This document shows positions 1 through 6,884 of a DNA stretch of 58,134 nucleotides, one piece after another. How positions within the stretch are numbered: the stretch's first letter is position 1; every line of letters begins with the position of its first letter. The notes under the pieces were generated by a model. The model did no database searches. It saw only the letters and a program-made list of their open reading frames with translations, and was not told the origin of the DNA. Origin of the DNA: a bacterium (GTDB taxonomy: Bacteria; Desulfobacterota; Binatia; HRBIN30; CADEER01); assembly GCA_030430165.1 (NCBI GenBank), contig JAUIGL010000037.1, positions 1-58,134 on the forward strand. The letters run 5' to 3'. Made by a program: the position numbers and the translations under genes.

Positions 1-220
1 CCTGGTGACGCGCCGTATCGTAGGCGAGGAGTCGTTCACGGATTCGCGCATGGCCACGCTCGCTGTCCCCGTGCTCGCGCAGGACGACCCTCGCCGTGTG
101 GAAGATCGCATGGTAGGCGCGCTCGATCGCGCGCTCGCCCGCCCCGGCGGCGAGATACTCGTCGGCCCGCGCCAGAGCGTGCTCGGCGCGGGCGAGAATC
201 TTGTCACCGCCCGGCTTCAT
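1..220 (-). CDS. HEPN domain protein, C-terminus cut by window edge
   Basis: Translating the minus strand from an ATG at 220 gives an open frame of 73 codons that runs off the left edge without a stop. It contains ERAIERAYHAIFHTARVVL followed by a histidine and charged helix, the pattern of the HEPN domain (PF05168-type: paired helices with an A-Y-x-A-x-F-H core). The upstream GGGGAG, about 8 bases before the ATG, is a good ribosome binding site and decides the start. HEPN proteins are often RNases paired with a minimal nucleotidyltransferase (MNT). No GS-x10-DxD signature is visible upstream (221-573), so a partner, if any, would lie beyond the left edge. Being next to BrnT/BrnA suggests a toxin-antitoxin-rich accessory spot (inference). 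Confidence 0.62.
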   Translation of the reverse strand, partial: MKPGGDKILARAEHALARADEYLAAGAGERAIERAYHAIFHTARVVLREHGDSERGHARIRERLLAYDTARHQ

Positions 221-538
221 CCTGATCGAACTCCCCGCACGGCCACCGATCATGCGCAACGACTGCATCGACTACAAGGTTCCCCCGCGCGGCACGAGCA
301 TTCGCAAGTGTCAAGTCGACGCGCTGCTCTCCCCCCTGATCCAGGGGAACGGATCGGCGCTGAGAATCGCCACCCGCTCCGCGCAGGCTCGCCCCTTCTT
401 CACGGCCCTCCTGGCACCCAGGCAACCCCTCGCTCCCGGCGTCAGCCTATGGAGAGTACCAGCCCGTGGCATTTCCCGCTGGTAGACCCCAGGCGTCGAT
501 CAACGGCCCGCAGGCATCCCGCGGTGCGCATCCAGATG
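221..538. other. No recognisable gene
   Basis: Between the HEPN start and the brnT promoter I see no convincing gene. Short overlapping frames exist on both strands but none has a family signature, a good start site or a protein-like composition. A TTGACA on the minus strand at 341-346 is a consensus -35 for the HEPN gene, but no good -10 lies 16-18 bases further on. Confidence 0.5.
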
Positions 539-567
539 TTGAGGGCGGCAGACTATTGTCATACATT
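539..567 (+). promoter_or_regulatory. Predicted brnTA promoter (leaderless)
   Basis: TTGAGG at 539-544, a 17-base spacer and TACATT at 562-567 form a plausible sigma-70 promoter. The expected transcription start falls at about 574, the A of the brnT ATG, so the message would be leaderless, in keeping with the lack of a Shine-Dalgarno before brnT. The short dyad TTGTcatACAtt across the -10 could be the autoregulatory operator usual for BrnTA (inference). Confidence 0.5.
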
Positions 568-573
568 AGTTGC

Positions 574-840
574 ATGCGCTTCGTCTGGGACGAACGGAAG
601 GCGGCAGCGAATCTGAAGAAGCACGGCGTTTCCTTTGCCGAGGCGGCGACCGCGTTCGACGACGATCTGGGCGCCTACTACCCGGACGCGCTGCACGATG
701 ACCGCTTCATCTTGATCGGATATTCGCGCGAGCAACGGCTCCTCTTCGTCGTTCACGCAGAAGTCGAGTCCGATTCCATTCGCATCATCAGCGCCCGGAG
801 GGCGACCAAGCATGAAAAAAAACACTACGAAAACGACTGA
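574..840 (+). CDS. brnT: BrnT family toxin
   Basis: This 88-residue protein begins MRFVWDERKAAANLKKHGV and ends with IRIISARRATKHEKKHYE, both hallmark stretches of BrnT (DUF497), a RelE-fold ribonuclease toxin of type II toxin-antitoxin systems that cleaves mRNA or blocks translation. Length matches the family (about 85-95 residues). An in-frame ATG at 466 would add 36 residues unlike the family, so the ATG at 574 was chosen. It overlaps brnA by 29 bases, implying one transcript and translational coupling. The toxin-first order and autoregulation by the BrnT-BrnA complex are typical. Confidence 0.9.
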   Translation: MRFVWDERKAAANLKKHGVSFAEAATAFDDDLGAYYPDALHDDRFILIGYSREQRLLFVVHAEVESDSIRIISARRATKHEKKHYEND

Positions 841-1168
841 TCCTCTGGACGGCCCCGTCGACTTCAGCCGCTTCGGGCCCGTCCGTCGCAATGCCTTCGC
901 CGGAGCCGGCGAGCCGGGCGGTCCGTCCCTGCAGGCTCTCTGGGAGATGCCGCAGCTGGCCGACGATGCCATACTCCTGCGTCGCGGCCACCCGGGCAGG
1001 GGCAAGCGCCGCACCTCGGTGGCGCGCTCGGTTCGACTGCCCGCAGAGGTCTGGGAACAACTCGAGCGCAAGGCGCGAGCCAAGAACCTGAATCTGCATC
1101 AAGCGATGCGAGCCGCCCTGCTCGGGTGGATCCGGGCACCGGAGCGCAAGAGCAAGAGCTCCGACTGA
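812..1168 (+). CDS. brnA: BrnA-type antitoxin
   Basis: The 118-residue product starts inside the end of brnT. Its C-terminal half holds RRTSVARSVRLPAEVWEQL followed by helices, a ribbon-helix-helix-like DNA-binding segment (beta strand then LP-x-E-V-x-x-x-L) as in BrnA/CopG antitoxins. The N-terminal, acidic and flexible half would wrap the toxin. The role is to neutralise BrnT and repress the operon. It is longer than many BrnA proteins (80-100 residues), and the RHH lies centrally rather than terminally. Assignment rests on linkage to brnT plus the RHH-like segment. Confidence 0.8.
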   Translation: MKKNTTKTTDPLDGPVDFSRFGPVRRNAFAGAGEPGGPSLQALWEMPQLADDAILLRRGHPGRGKRRTSVARSVRLPAEVWEQLERKARAKNLNLHQAMRAALLGWIRAPERKSKSSD

Positions 1169-1434
1169 ATCGCAACCGGCTGTCGATGCATTGCTTGCGC
1201 CGTCTGGGCTTCGATCCGCTGCATGCTGCGCTCGAACTCGCCCGGCCGCGGTCGCGCACGACCAGATGAACTCGGTCCCCTCACCTTCGATGTATCTTCG
1301 GAGCGTTTCAACGGACCGATCTCGATCGAAACGCTTTGGTCGCTCTCCCAGCCAAGACTGACCCTCTGCTCGTCGCCCCGCCGGGGCTTGCCACCGCAAA
1401 GGCGAACAGGCACCATCGACTGGTTTTGACCGCC

Positions 1435-1665
1435 ATGGCAGCAAGATCCCCGAAGAATACCGAGTCCGCCCAGGACCGATTCTGGCACTTCATCTGGGCG
1501 CTCGCCGGAGTCGCCGCGACCATCTACGGCAGCTTCGGCATCGCGGCGCAGATTTCGCAGCCCGACCGCCATCCTCTGGCGATCGTCTGGTTCCTCGTCG
1601 CCGGGATCGGCGGCCTGTCGATGGTCTCCTTCTCCTGGCGAGCCAAGAAGGACGAGGCGGACTGA
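1435..1665 (+). CDS. Small two-helix membrane protein, unknown function
   Basis: From the ATG at 1435 the frame encodes 76 residues: a polar N-terminus, a first hydrophobic segment (FIWALAGVAATIYGSFGIAA), a short polar linker with SQPDRHP, a second segment (LAIVWFLVAGIGGLSMVSF) and a charged tail RAKKDEAD. I do not recognise a family. The in-frame ATG at 1336 would extend it through low-complexity sequence, so the shorter start is preferred, though no clear ribosome binding site precedes it. Composition is protein-like and GC content agrees with neighbours. Confidence 0.5.
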   Translation: MAARSPKNTESAQDRFWHFIWALAGVAATIYGSFGIAAQISQPDRHPLAIVWFLVAGIGGLSMVSFSWRAKKDEAD

Positions 1666-1677
1666 GAACAGTTCTTA

Positions 1678-1768
1678 TCTCGCGCCAAGACGCAAAGCCG
1701 CCAAGACCTCCAACGGCAAAGCCAGTCCCCCCAATCTTTTCTTGGCGCCTTGGCGTCTTGGCGCGAGA
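1678..1768. repeat. Imperfect inverted repeat (28-bp arms)
   Basis: The arms 1678-1705 and 1741-1768 are reverse complements except for a few bases in the middle; each is made of CGCCAAG-like modules (TCTCGCGCCAAGACGC at the outer end). The repeat sits between the converging ends of the 1435-1665 gene and the DUF4340 gene, so its RNA would fold from either direction and could act as a bidirectional terminator or stability element. Similar CGCCAAG/CTTGGCG palindromes occur dispersed in many environmental genomes (recalled, not searched). Confidence 0.75.
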
Positions 1769-1825
1769 AAATTTCTGGAAGCCCGACAGCCAGCGGCCCC
1801 GCCGCCACCGGCTCCCGAAAGAGGC

Positions 1826-3292
1826 CTACTTCTGCGCCTCGGCCTCCATCACCTTCTGCATGAGCTCCTGACGCTGGCGCTCCTCGGCCATCTGCTTCAT
1901 CAAGCTCTCGCGCACCTCGGGCGGGAGATTCTGTAGCGCCGCCGGGTCGATCTGGCCGAGTCCGCCCGGCGCCGACTCCGCGCGCGCCAGCGACTCGACT
2001 CCTTGCAGCACCCTTTCGCCGTTCGACTCGGTCACCAGGTAGACCCGTTCGTCGACGTTGCCGACCGCAGCGAACGTCGGCTTGCCGTCCCAATCGACGT
2101 CGCCAAAGAACGCGACCTCCGCCACCGAGCCGTCTTCGCCGGTGACGGCGATTCTCGCCTGCGGATCGGCCGCGGTATCGATCGGCGCCTCCGCCTCGGC
2201 AACCGCGGTGAGCCGGCTGATCGCAATCAATCGGCGATTCACCGCCGTCGAATCGAGCGCGAAGTCTTCGGGGAGCTCATCGCTCGCCTCGGTCACCTGC
2301 CAGCGATCGTCACTCTTGGCAACGCTGTAGCTCGCCCCTTCGGACACGACCTCGAGACGGGTCGCCTGCTTCGGGTCGAAAGAAACGATCGACCAATCGC
2401 GCAGGTCGGCGAGCGACTTCACCAGACTGTCGACCGTCGCCTCGCGCAGCGAGAGTAGGTGCCCGCGCGCGCTCGAGCGCACCTTGGCCGAGCCGTCGAC
2501 GACCTCGCCGATTTCGAGCGTCCGCTCGCCGTCGTCACCGGCGACGCGAAACACTACGCGCTGCGCGGCCTCGAAGTCGGGCGAGTCCGCCGCTTCGTCG
2601 AGCACCTCCTGCGCCCGCGCCGTTGCCAGCGCGCTGGCGAAACGCTCGGCGGCGCTGGCGTCGAAGCGCTGCCCGGGCGGCAGGCTCGCCGGCTCGGCAA
2701 GCTGCCACACGTCGCCCTGCTTCTCGATCGCAAAGGGGGTCTCGACCCCGGCTTCGACGCGCACTCGTTCGACGTCGGCGACGTCGTCGAAGAACAACTT
2801 CTTCTCGATCCACGCCGCGCGATCGCGGGCGAAGACGGCGCGATAGAGGCCGCGCACGCTGAACACCTCGTCGTCCGATCGAACATACGACCCGTTGGTC
2901 GCGGAGCCACCTACGGTGACGTCCGCCACCGTGCGATCCCCCGAAACCAGGCGGACCCGCGCGCCGTTTTCCTCGTCGACCTCGAGCTCGGCGAATCGCT
3001 CCGCCTTGCGCGTCGCCAGATCGCCGCTGCGCGCCGACACCAGCGACTCGATCATCCGATCGACGGCGCGCGCGTCGGCGCGCTTGCCGTCGACGCGCCA
3101 CTCCCCCTCGCTCTTCTCGATGCGGATCGCGTCGTCGTCGTCGCCGAGCACGACCGCATCGATCGAGTCGGCCGCGACGCCGGTCAGGTCGAGGCGACTG
3201 ACGCCGCGCTCGGGTCTCCCGCCCAGAGTCGAGAAGGCGATCACCGCCAACACGGCAAAGACGACAAGGGCCAGCAAAGTCGACTTCTTCAT
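1826..3292 (-). CDS. DUF4340 domain protein, partner of Gld-type ABC transporter
   Basis: The 488-residue product has one N-terminal membrane anchor (LLALVVFAVLAVIAFSTL) then a long periplasmic region of repeated beta-rich modules such as WRVDGKRADARAVDRMIESL and WQVTEASDELPEDFALDS, typical of DUF4340. Proteins of this type nearly always follow a GldG-like gene, as here (24-base gap). The C-terminus is an uncharged-to-charged helix with QMAEERQRQELMQKVMEA. The function is not known; the family is thought to work with the GldG/ABC complex at the cell envelope. Last gene of the four-gene operon. Confidence 0.85.
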   Translation of the reverse strand: MKKSTLLALVVFAVLAVIAFSTLGGRPERGVSRLDLTGVAADSIDAVVLGDDDDAIRIEKSEGEWRVDGKRADARAVDRMIESLVSARSGDLATRKAERFAELEVDEENGARVRLVSGDRTVADVTVGGSATNGSYVRSDDEVFSVRGLYRAVFARDRAAWIEKKLFFDDVADVERVRVEAGVETPFAIEKQGDVWQLAEPASLPPGQRFDASAAERFASALATARAQEVLDEAADSPDFEAAQRVVFRVAGDDGERTLEIGEVVDGSAKVRSSARGHLLSLREATVDSLVKSLADLRDWSIVSFDPKQATRLEVVSEGASYSVAKSDDRWQVTEASDELPEDFALDSTAVNRRLIAISRLTAVAEAEAPIDTAADPQARIAVTGEDGSVAEVAFFGDVDWDGKPTFAAVGNVDERVYLVTESNGERVLQGVESLARAESAPGGLGQIDPAALQNLPPEVRESLMKQMAEERQRQELMQKVMEAEAQK

Positions 3293-3316
3293 CGAGATTT
3301 CCTCTTCACTACCGAA

Positions 3317-4921
3317 TCAGGCGAGAGAAACGCTCGCCCGGCGAGCCTCACGACGGCGCCAGCGGAACAGCCCGTAGAGGACCAGCAGCAGGGGGACGCC
3401 GACGATGTTTCCGTACTTGATCATCGCCCGGGTCGAGTCGCTGACCTCGGCCAGCGGAGCCGCCTTCAATCCTCGGGTGCGCACCGCCAGCAATGCATCG
3501 TCGCGCACCAACCAGTCGAGGATATTGAGCAGCAGGGCCTCGTTGCCGGCGGCAAAGAACTGGTCGCCGACGAACGAGGCGCCGCCGGCGACGACGATGC
3601 GACCCTCGCCGCGCTCCTCGTCCTCGGGCAAGCCGTAGTGGCTCGGGATCTTGCCGGTCAAGGTTGCGATCATCGTCCGCCGCTGCGCTTCGCCGAAATC
3701 GTCGGCGCTCCACTGTCGGAACGGCGACAAATCGTACGGCGGTGTGTGAACCCAGCTCTCCGCCGAGCTGCGCACCAACGCCTCGGCCTCGACTCCGTCC
3801 GGCGGCTCAAGCTCGAGCGGGCTCATGAACGGAAATACGACCGCGGAGATCCCCTGGGTCAGCGGGTGATCGGTGTCGAGCGCCGCCGGCTGCACCAGGA
3901 ACGGATAGGTCACCGGCTGCTGGATGCGCATGAAGCCCTGCTGCCGCTGGACCGCGATGGTCGCGCTCTCGGCGTCGAGGATCAGCCCCGGCTCGATGGT
4001 GACGCCGAAGGTCTCGAGCAGATCCTCCATGCCGTGGTCCGCGTCTTCGGTCTGCATCGTCTGCAGGTCGGGCTTGACGTCGTCGAGAAACACAGCCAGC
4101 CCGCCGCCGCGGTGGACGAAGCCATCGATCGCCTCGAGCTCGGGCTCGGTGAGCGGCGTCCGCGGCGCCACCACCATCACCGCGTCGATGTCCTCGGCGA
4201 TCTCCGGCGTCGATTCGAGATCGAGCATCGACAGATCGTAGAGCTGGGTCAGCAAGCCGACGGCGCGACCGATCTCCTGGCGCGGATCGGGCATCTCGTG
4301 TCCGGAGAGAATCGCCAGCTTGGGCCGCTCCTCACGCGCCAACTTCCGGATCAGCGTGGTGAGATCGTACTCGAGACCGGCGGTATCCTGCACCACCGGT
4401 ATCACCTCGCGCTCGCCGCCGTAGCTGACGACGATTCCCATGTAGGCGCGCTTGACCTCGAGGTTGTCGCCCTCGTTCACCCGCACCTGGACCGGCGTCA
4501 CGCCGAGCTGCTCGAGCTCCTGCTCGACCGACGTCTGCTCACGCACCGCGCGGCCGAAGATGTCCTGGCGGACGTCCTTCTTCTTTTCCTTGTCCTCTTC
4601 GGTTTCCTCGGCGGTCGGATCGATGAACTCGTAGATCAGGTTGCCGTCGGCTTCGTTGTAGTACTCCTCCAGCAGATCGCGCACGTAGCGCGAGTTGGTG
4701 CTGAACGGCGCCGGCAGGTCCCGGGTGAAGTAGCCGCGGATGGTGACCGGATCGTCGAGCGCCTGCAGCGTCTCGATGGTCGCCGAGCTGAGGGTGAACT
4801 GTCCGTCGCGGGTCAGGTCGAGGCGCCCGAAGTAGCGCATCCCGACGATGTTGAGCAGAACCAGGCTGCCGACCACGGCGAGGGTCAGCACGGTTCGATC
4901 GACCGAATTTTTCTTCGCCAT
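3317..4921 (-). CDS. GldG-type ABC transporter auxiliary protein
   Basis: The 534-residue protein has an N-terminal membrane helix (TLAVVGSLVLLNIVGMRY), then RLDLTRDGQFTLSSATIETL, the signature opening of the GldG/ABC_transp_aux family, an extracytoplasmic alpha/beta region with PKLAILSGHEMPDP and GGGLAVFLDDVKP, and a C-terminal helix (GNIVGVPLLLVLYGLFRW) followed by an arginine-rich tail. A GTG at 4930 could extend it by three residues, but GAGGTGA lies 7 bases before the ATG at 4921, which is preferred. In Bacteroidetes GldG joins GldA and GldF in gliding motility; elsewhere homologues occur in non-gliding bacteria and the substrate is unknown. Confidence 0.88.
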   Translation of the reverse strand: MAKKNSVDRTVLTLAVVGSLVLLNIVGMRYFGRLDLTRDGQFTLSSATIETLQALDDPVTIRGYFTRDLPAPFSTNSRYVRDLLEEYYNEADGNLIYEFIDPTAEETEEDKEKKKDVRQDIFGRAVREQTSVEQELEQLGVTPVQVRVNEGDNLEVKRAYMGIVVSYGGEREVIPVVQDTAGLEYDLTTLIRKLAREERPKLAILSGHEMPDPRQEIGRAVGLLTQLYDLSMLDLESTPEIAEDIDAVMVVAPRTPLTEPELEAIDGFVHRGGGLAVFLDDVKPDLQTMQTEDADHGMEDLLETFGVTIEPGLILDAESATIAVQRQQGFMRIQQPVTYPFLVQPAALDTDHPLTQGISAVVFPFMSPLELEPPDGVEAEALVRSSAESWVHTPPYDLSPFRQWSADDFGEAQRRTMIATLTGKIPSHYGLPEDEERGEGRIVVAGGASFVGDQFFAAGNEALLLNILDWLVRDDALLAVRTRGLKAAPLAEVSDSTRAMIKYGNIVGVPLLLVLYGLFRWRRREARRASVSLA

Positions 4922-4931
4922 TCCGATCACC

Positions 4932-5651
4932 TCACGCGTGGCGCCGGGCCAGTGCCTGCATCGCCAGCAACAGGGCGCCGGCCATCAGGGAGCCGTAGTA
5001 GATGAGATCGCGCGTATCGACGACACCGCGGGCGATGTTGTCGAGGTGGAAGCTCACCGAGAGAAACTCGACGACCGGCGACAACGCCGGCGGCATGAAG
5101 AACTGCAGCCAGTAGATGTAGTAGAGAACCGCCGAGATCAGGAAGGCGACGATGAACGCCACGATCTGGTTCTCGGTCAGGGCCGAGCAGAGAACCCCGA
5201 TCGCCAGCAGCGCGCCGGAGAACAACAGCATCCCGAGATAGCCGGCGAGGACCGGGCCCCAGTCGAGGTCGCCCAGGGCGCCGATGGTGAGCGGATAGGC
5301 CAGGGTCAGCCCCAGCGCCACCGCGACCAAAGCCAGCGCGGCGAGAAACTTGCCGAGAATGATCTCGGAATCTCGCATCGGCATCGTCAGCAAGAGCTCG
5401 ATGGTGCCGCTCTTGGTCTCTTCGGCGATCAGCCGCATCGTGATCGCCGGCGCCAGGATCACCAACAGCATCGAGGGAGAGAACGGGGAAGGTTGAAAGA
5501 ACGGCCGCAGGTCGGCGCGACCGAGCAGGAAGGCGGTCGAGAAGTACATCCACCCGGCGACCGCGAGGAACGTCACGATGACGATGTAGGCCACCGGCGA
5601 ATCGAAGTAGGCGCGCAGCTCGCGCTTGGCGACTGCCATCACGTTACGCAT
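4932..5651 (-). CDS. GldF-type ABC transporter permease
   Basis: The 239-residue integral membrane protein has six predicted hydrophobic segments and the ABC-2 permease signature LIAEETKSGTIELLLTMPM in the first cytoplasmic loop, characteristic of ABC-2/GldF permeases. The start MRNVMAVAKRELRAYFDSP has the amphipathic helix common to the family. It overlaps the ATPase gene by 8 bases and is followed after 10 bases by the gldG-like gene. It would form a dimeric channel with the ATPase; the transported molecule is unknown. Confidence 0.88.
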   Translation of the reverse strand: MRNVMAVAKRELRAYFDSPVAYIVIVTFLAVAGWMYFSTAFLLGRADLRPFFQPSPFSPSMLLVILAPAITMRLIAEETKSGTIELLLTMPMRDSEIILGKFLAALALVAVALGLTLAYPLTIGALGDLDWGPVLAGYLGMLLFSGALLAIGVLCSALTENQIVAFIVAFLISAVLYYIYWLQFFMPPALSPVVEFLSVSFHLDNIARGVVDTRDLIYYGSLMAGALLLAMQALARRHA

Positions 5652-6609
5652 GAGACTGCACCTCCCCGGTGGTGAGCTCGCGGAAGGTGTCCTCGAGCGA
5701 CACCCGCTCGCGATGCAGGTCGATCAGCACCAGGCCGTGCTCGACGGCGGCGCGAAAGATCGCCTCGCGCGGGTCCTCGCCCGGCGCGCAGCGCACGCGG
5801 AATACGTGTCCGTCCGGCTCGACGCCGACCGAGGTCACACCGCTCACGCCGCCGACCGCGGCCAGGGTTGGCTCGGCGGCGGACGCGGAATCGGGCCGTA
5901 CGACGACCCGCACCACCGCCCCGCCGTCGCTCCCCGAGAGCATCTCCGGGGTGTCGTCGGCAACCAGCTTGCCGCCGCTGATGATGATCACCCGGTCACA
6001 GCTCGCCTGCACCTCCGGCAGAATATGGGTCGACAGGATCACCGTCTTCTCGCGACCGAGCTCGCGAATCAGCTCGCGGATCTCGACGATCTGGTTGGGG
6101 TCGAGCCCCGAGGTCGGCTCGTCGAGAATCAGCAGATCGGGATCGTGGACCATCGCCTGGGCGAGACCCACCCGCTGCCGGTACCCCTTGGAGAGCTGGC
6201 CGACGTTCTTGCCGAGAATGTCGTCGAGGCCGCAGCGGCGGCAGATGGTCTGCAGCCGCTGTTTCCTCAGATCGCCGTCGACGGCGCGCACGTCGGCGAC
6301 GTAGTTGAGAAAATCCGCCACCATCATGTCGTCGTAGAGAGGCGCGTTCTCCGGCAGGTAGCCGATCCTCCGCTTGGCGGCGATCGGATCGTCGCCGACG
6401 TCGACCCCGGCCACCAGCGCGCTGCCGGCGGTCGGGTTGAGATAACCGGTCAGCATTTTCATGGTCGTCGACTTGCCGGCCCCGTTGGGACCGAGAAAAC
6501 CGACCACCTCGCCGCGCGAGACCTGGAACGACACCTCGTCGACCGCCCGGTTCGCGCCGTAGTCCTTGCACAGCGATCGCGCCTCGACCATCGCTTGCGA
6601 ATTCACCAT
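5644..6609 (-). CDS. ABC transporter ATP-binding protein (GldA type)
   Basis: The 321-residue ATPase shows Walker A GPNGAGKST, Q-loop region, ABC signature LSKGYRQRVGLA, Walker B LLILDEPTSGLDP and the switch histidine in ILSTHIL, in normal order. A C-terminal regulatory region of about 100 residues follows, as in GldA and NatA-like exporters. The frame extends to 6702, but GAGG upstream of the ATG at 6609 (MVNSQAMVEARSLCKDYG) and the family start support 6609. First gene of the operon that continues with permease, GldG-like and DUF4340 proteins. Confidence 0.92.
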   Translation of the reverse strand: MVNSQAMVEARSLCKDYGANRAVDEVSFQVSRGEVVGFLGPNGAGKSTTMKMLTGYLNPTAGSALVAGVDVGDDPIAAKRRIGYLPENAPLYDDMMVADFLNYVADVRAVDGDLRKQRLQTICRRCGLDDILGKNVGQLSKGYRQRVGLAQAMVHDPDLLILDEPTSGLDPNQIVEIRELIRELGREKTVILSTHILPEVQASCDRVIIISGGKLVADDTPEMLSGSDGGAVVRVVVRPDSASAAEPTLAAVGGVSGVTSVGVEPDGHVFRVRCAPGEDPREAIFRAAVEHGLVLIDLHRERVSLEDTFRELTTGEVQSHA

Positions 6610-6782
6610 GGATCCAACCTCTGTCGATCGTGAAGAACCCGCCTCGGCGACTTGCGCCGAGGCTTCGCACACTTGCTCCGGCGGCCCCAATCGGACGGCC
6701 AACCGATCGCAAACTCATCCCCTGGCCCGCCGGCACGCAGCTTCCTGCGACCTTCCAACGGCGAGCCAAAACTCTAATTTCA

Positions 6783-6794
6783 GGGGACGTCCCC
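6783..6794. promoter_or_regulatory. Perfect 12-bp palindrome in divergent intergenic region
   Basis: GGGGACGTCCCC lies in the 275-base gap between the divergent ABC operon and the beta-propeller gene, about 90 bases before the latter. A TATATT at 6804-6809 follows and may be a -10, though no good -35 is seen. It could be a dimer operator, or part of a dispersed palindrome; the sequence alone does not decide. Confidence 0.4.
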
Positions 6795-6884
6795 AGGGCC
6801 CGCTATATTCAACGTACGCCATCATTTTTCAAGCGGGGCCCCGACTCGCGACGGCCTGGGTTTTCGCCGTGCGGACACGATAGA

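Noticed and set aside
221..573. MNT nucleotidyltransferase partner for the HEPN gene
   Set aside because: I looked for a GS-x10-DxD motif in the minus-strand frames and found none.
5..616. Plus-strand frame of 203 codons at the left edge
   Set aside because: It runs over the HEPN gene, a featureless stretch and the start of brnT in another frame, and has low-complexity sequence.
1099..1572. Minus-strand frame of 157 codons after brnA
   Set aside because: It overlaps brnA and the small membrane protein gene and has no family signature or ribosome site.
2459..5005. Long plus-strand open frame (848 codons)
   Set aside because: It lies antisense to the DUF4340 and GldG-type genes, has arginine/aspartate/glutamine-rich composition without domains, and results from high GC at third codon positions.
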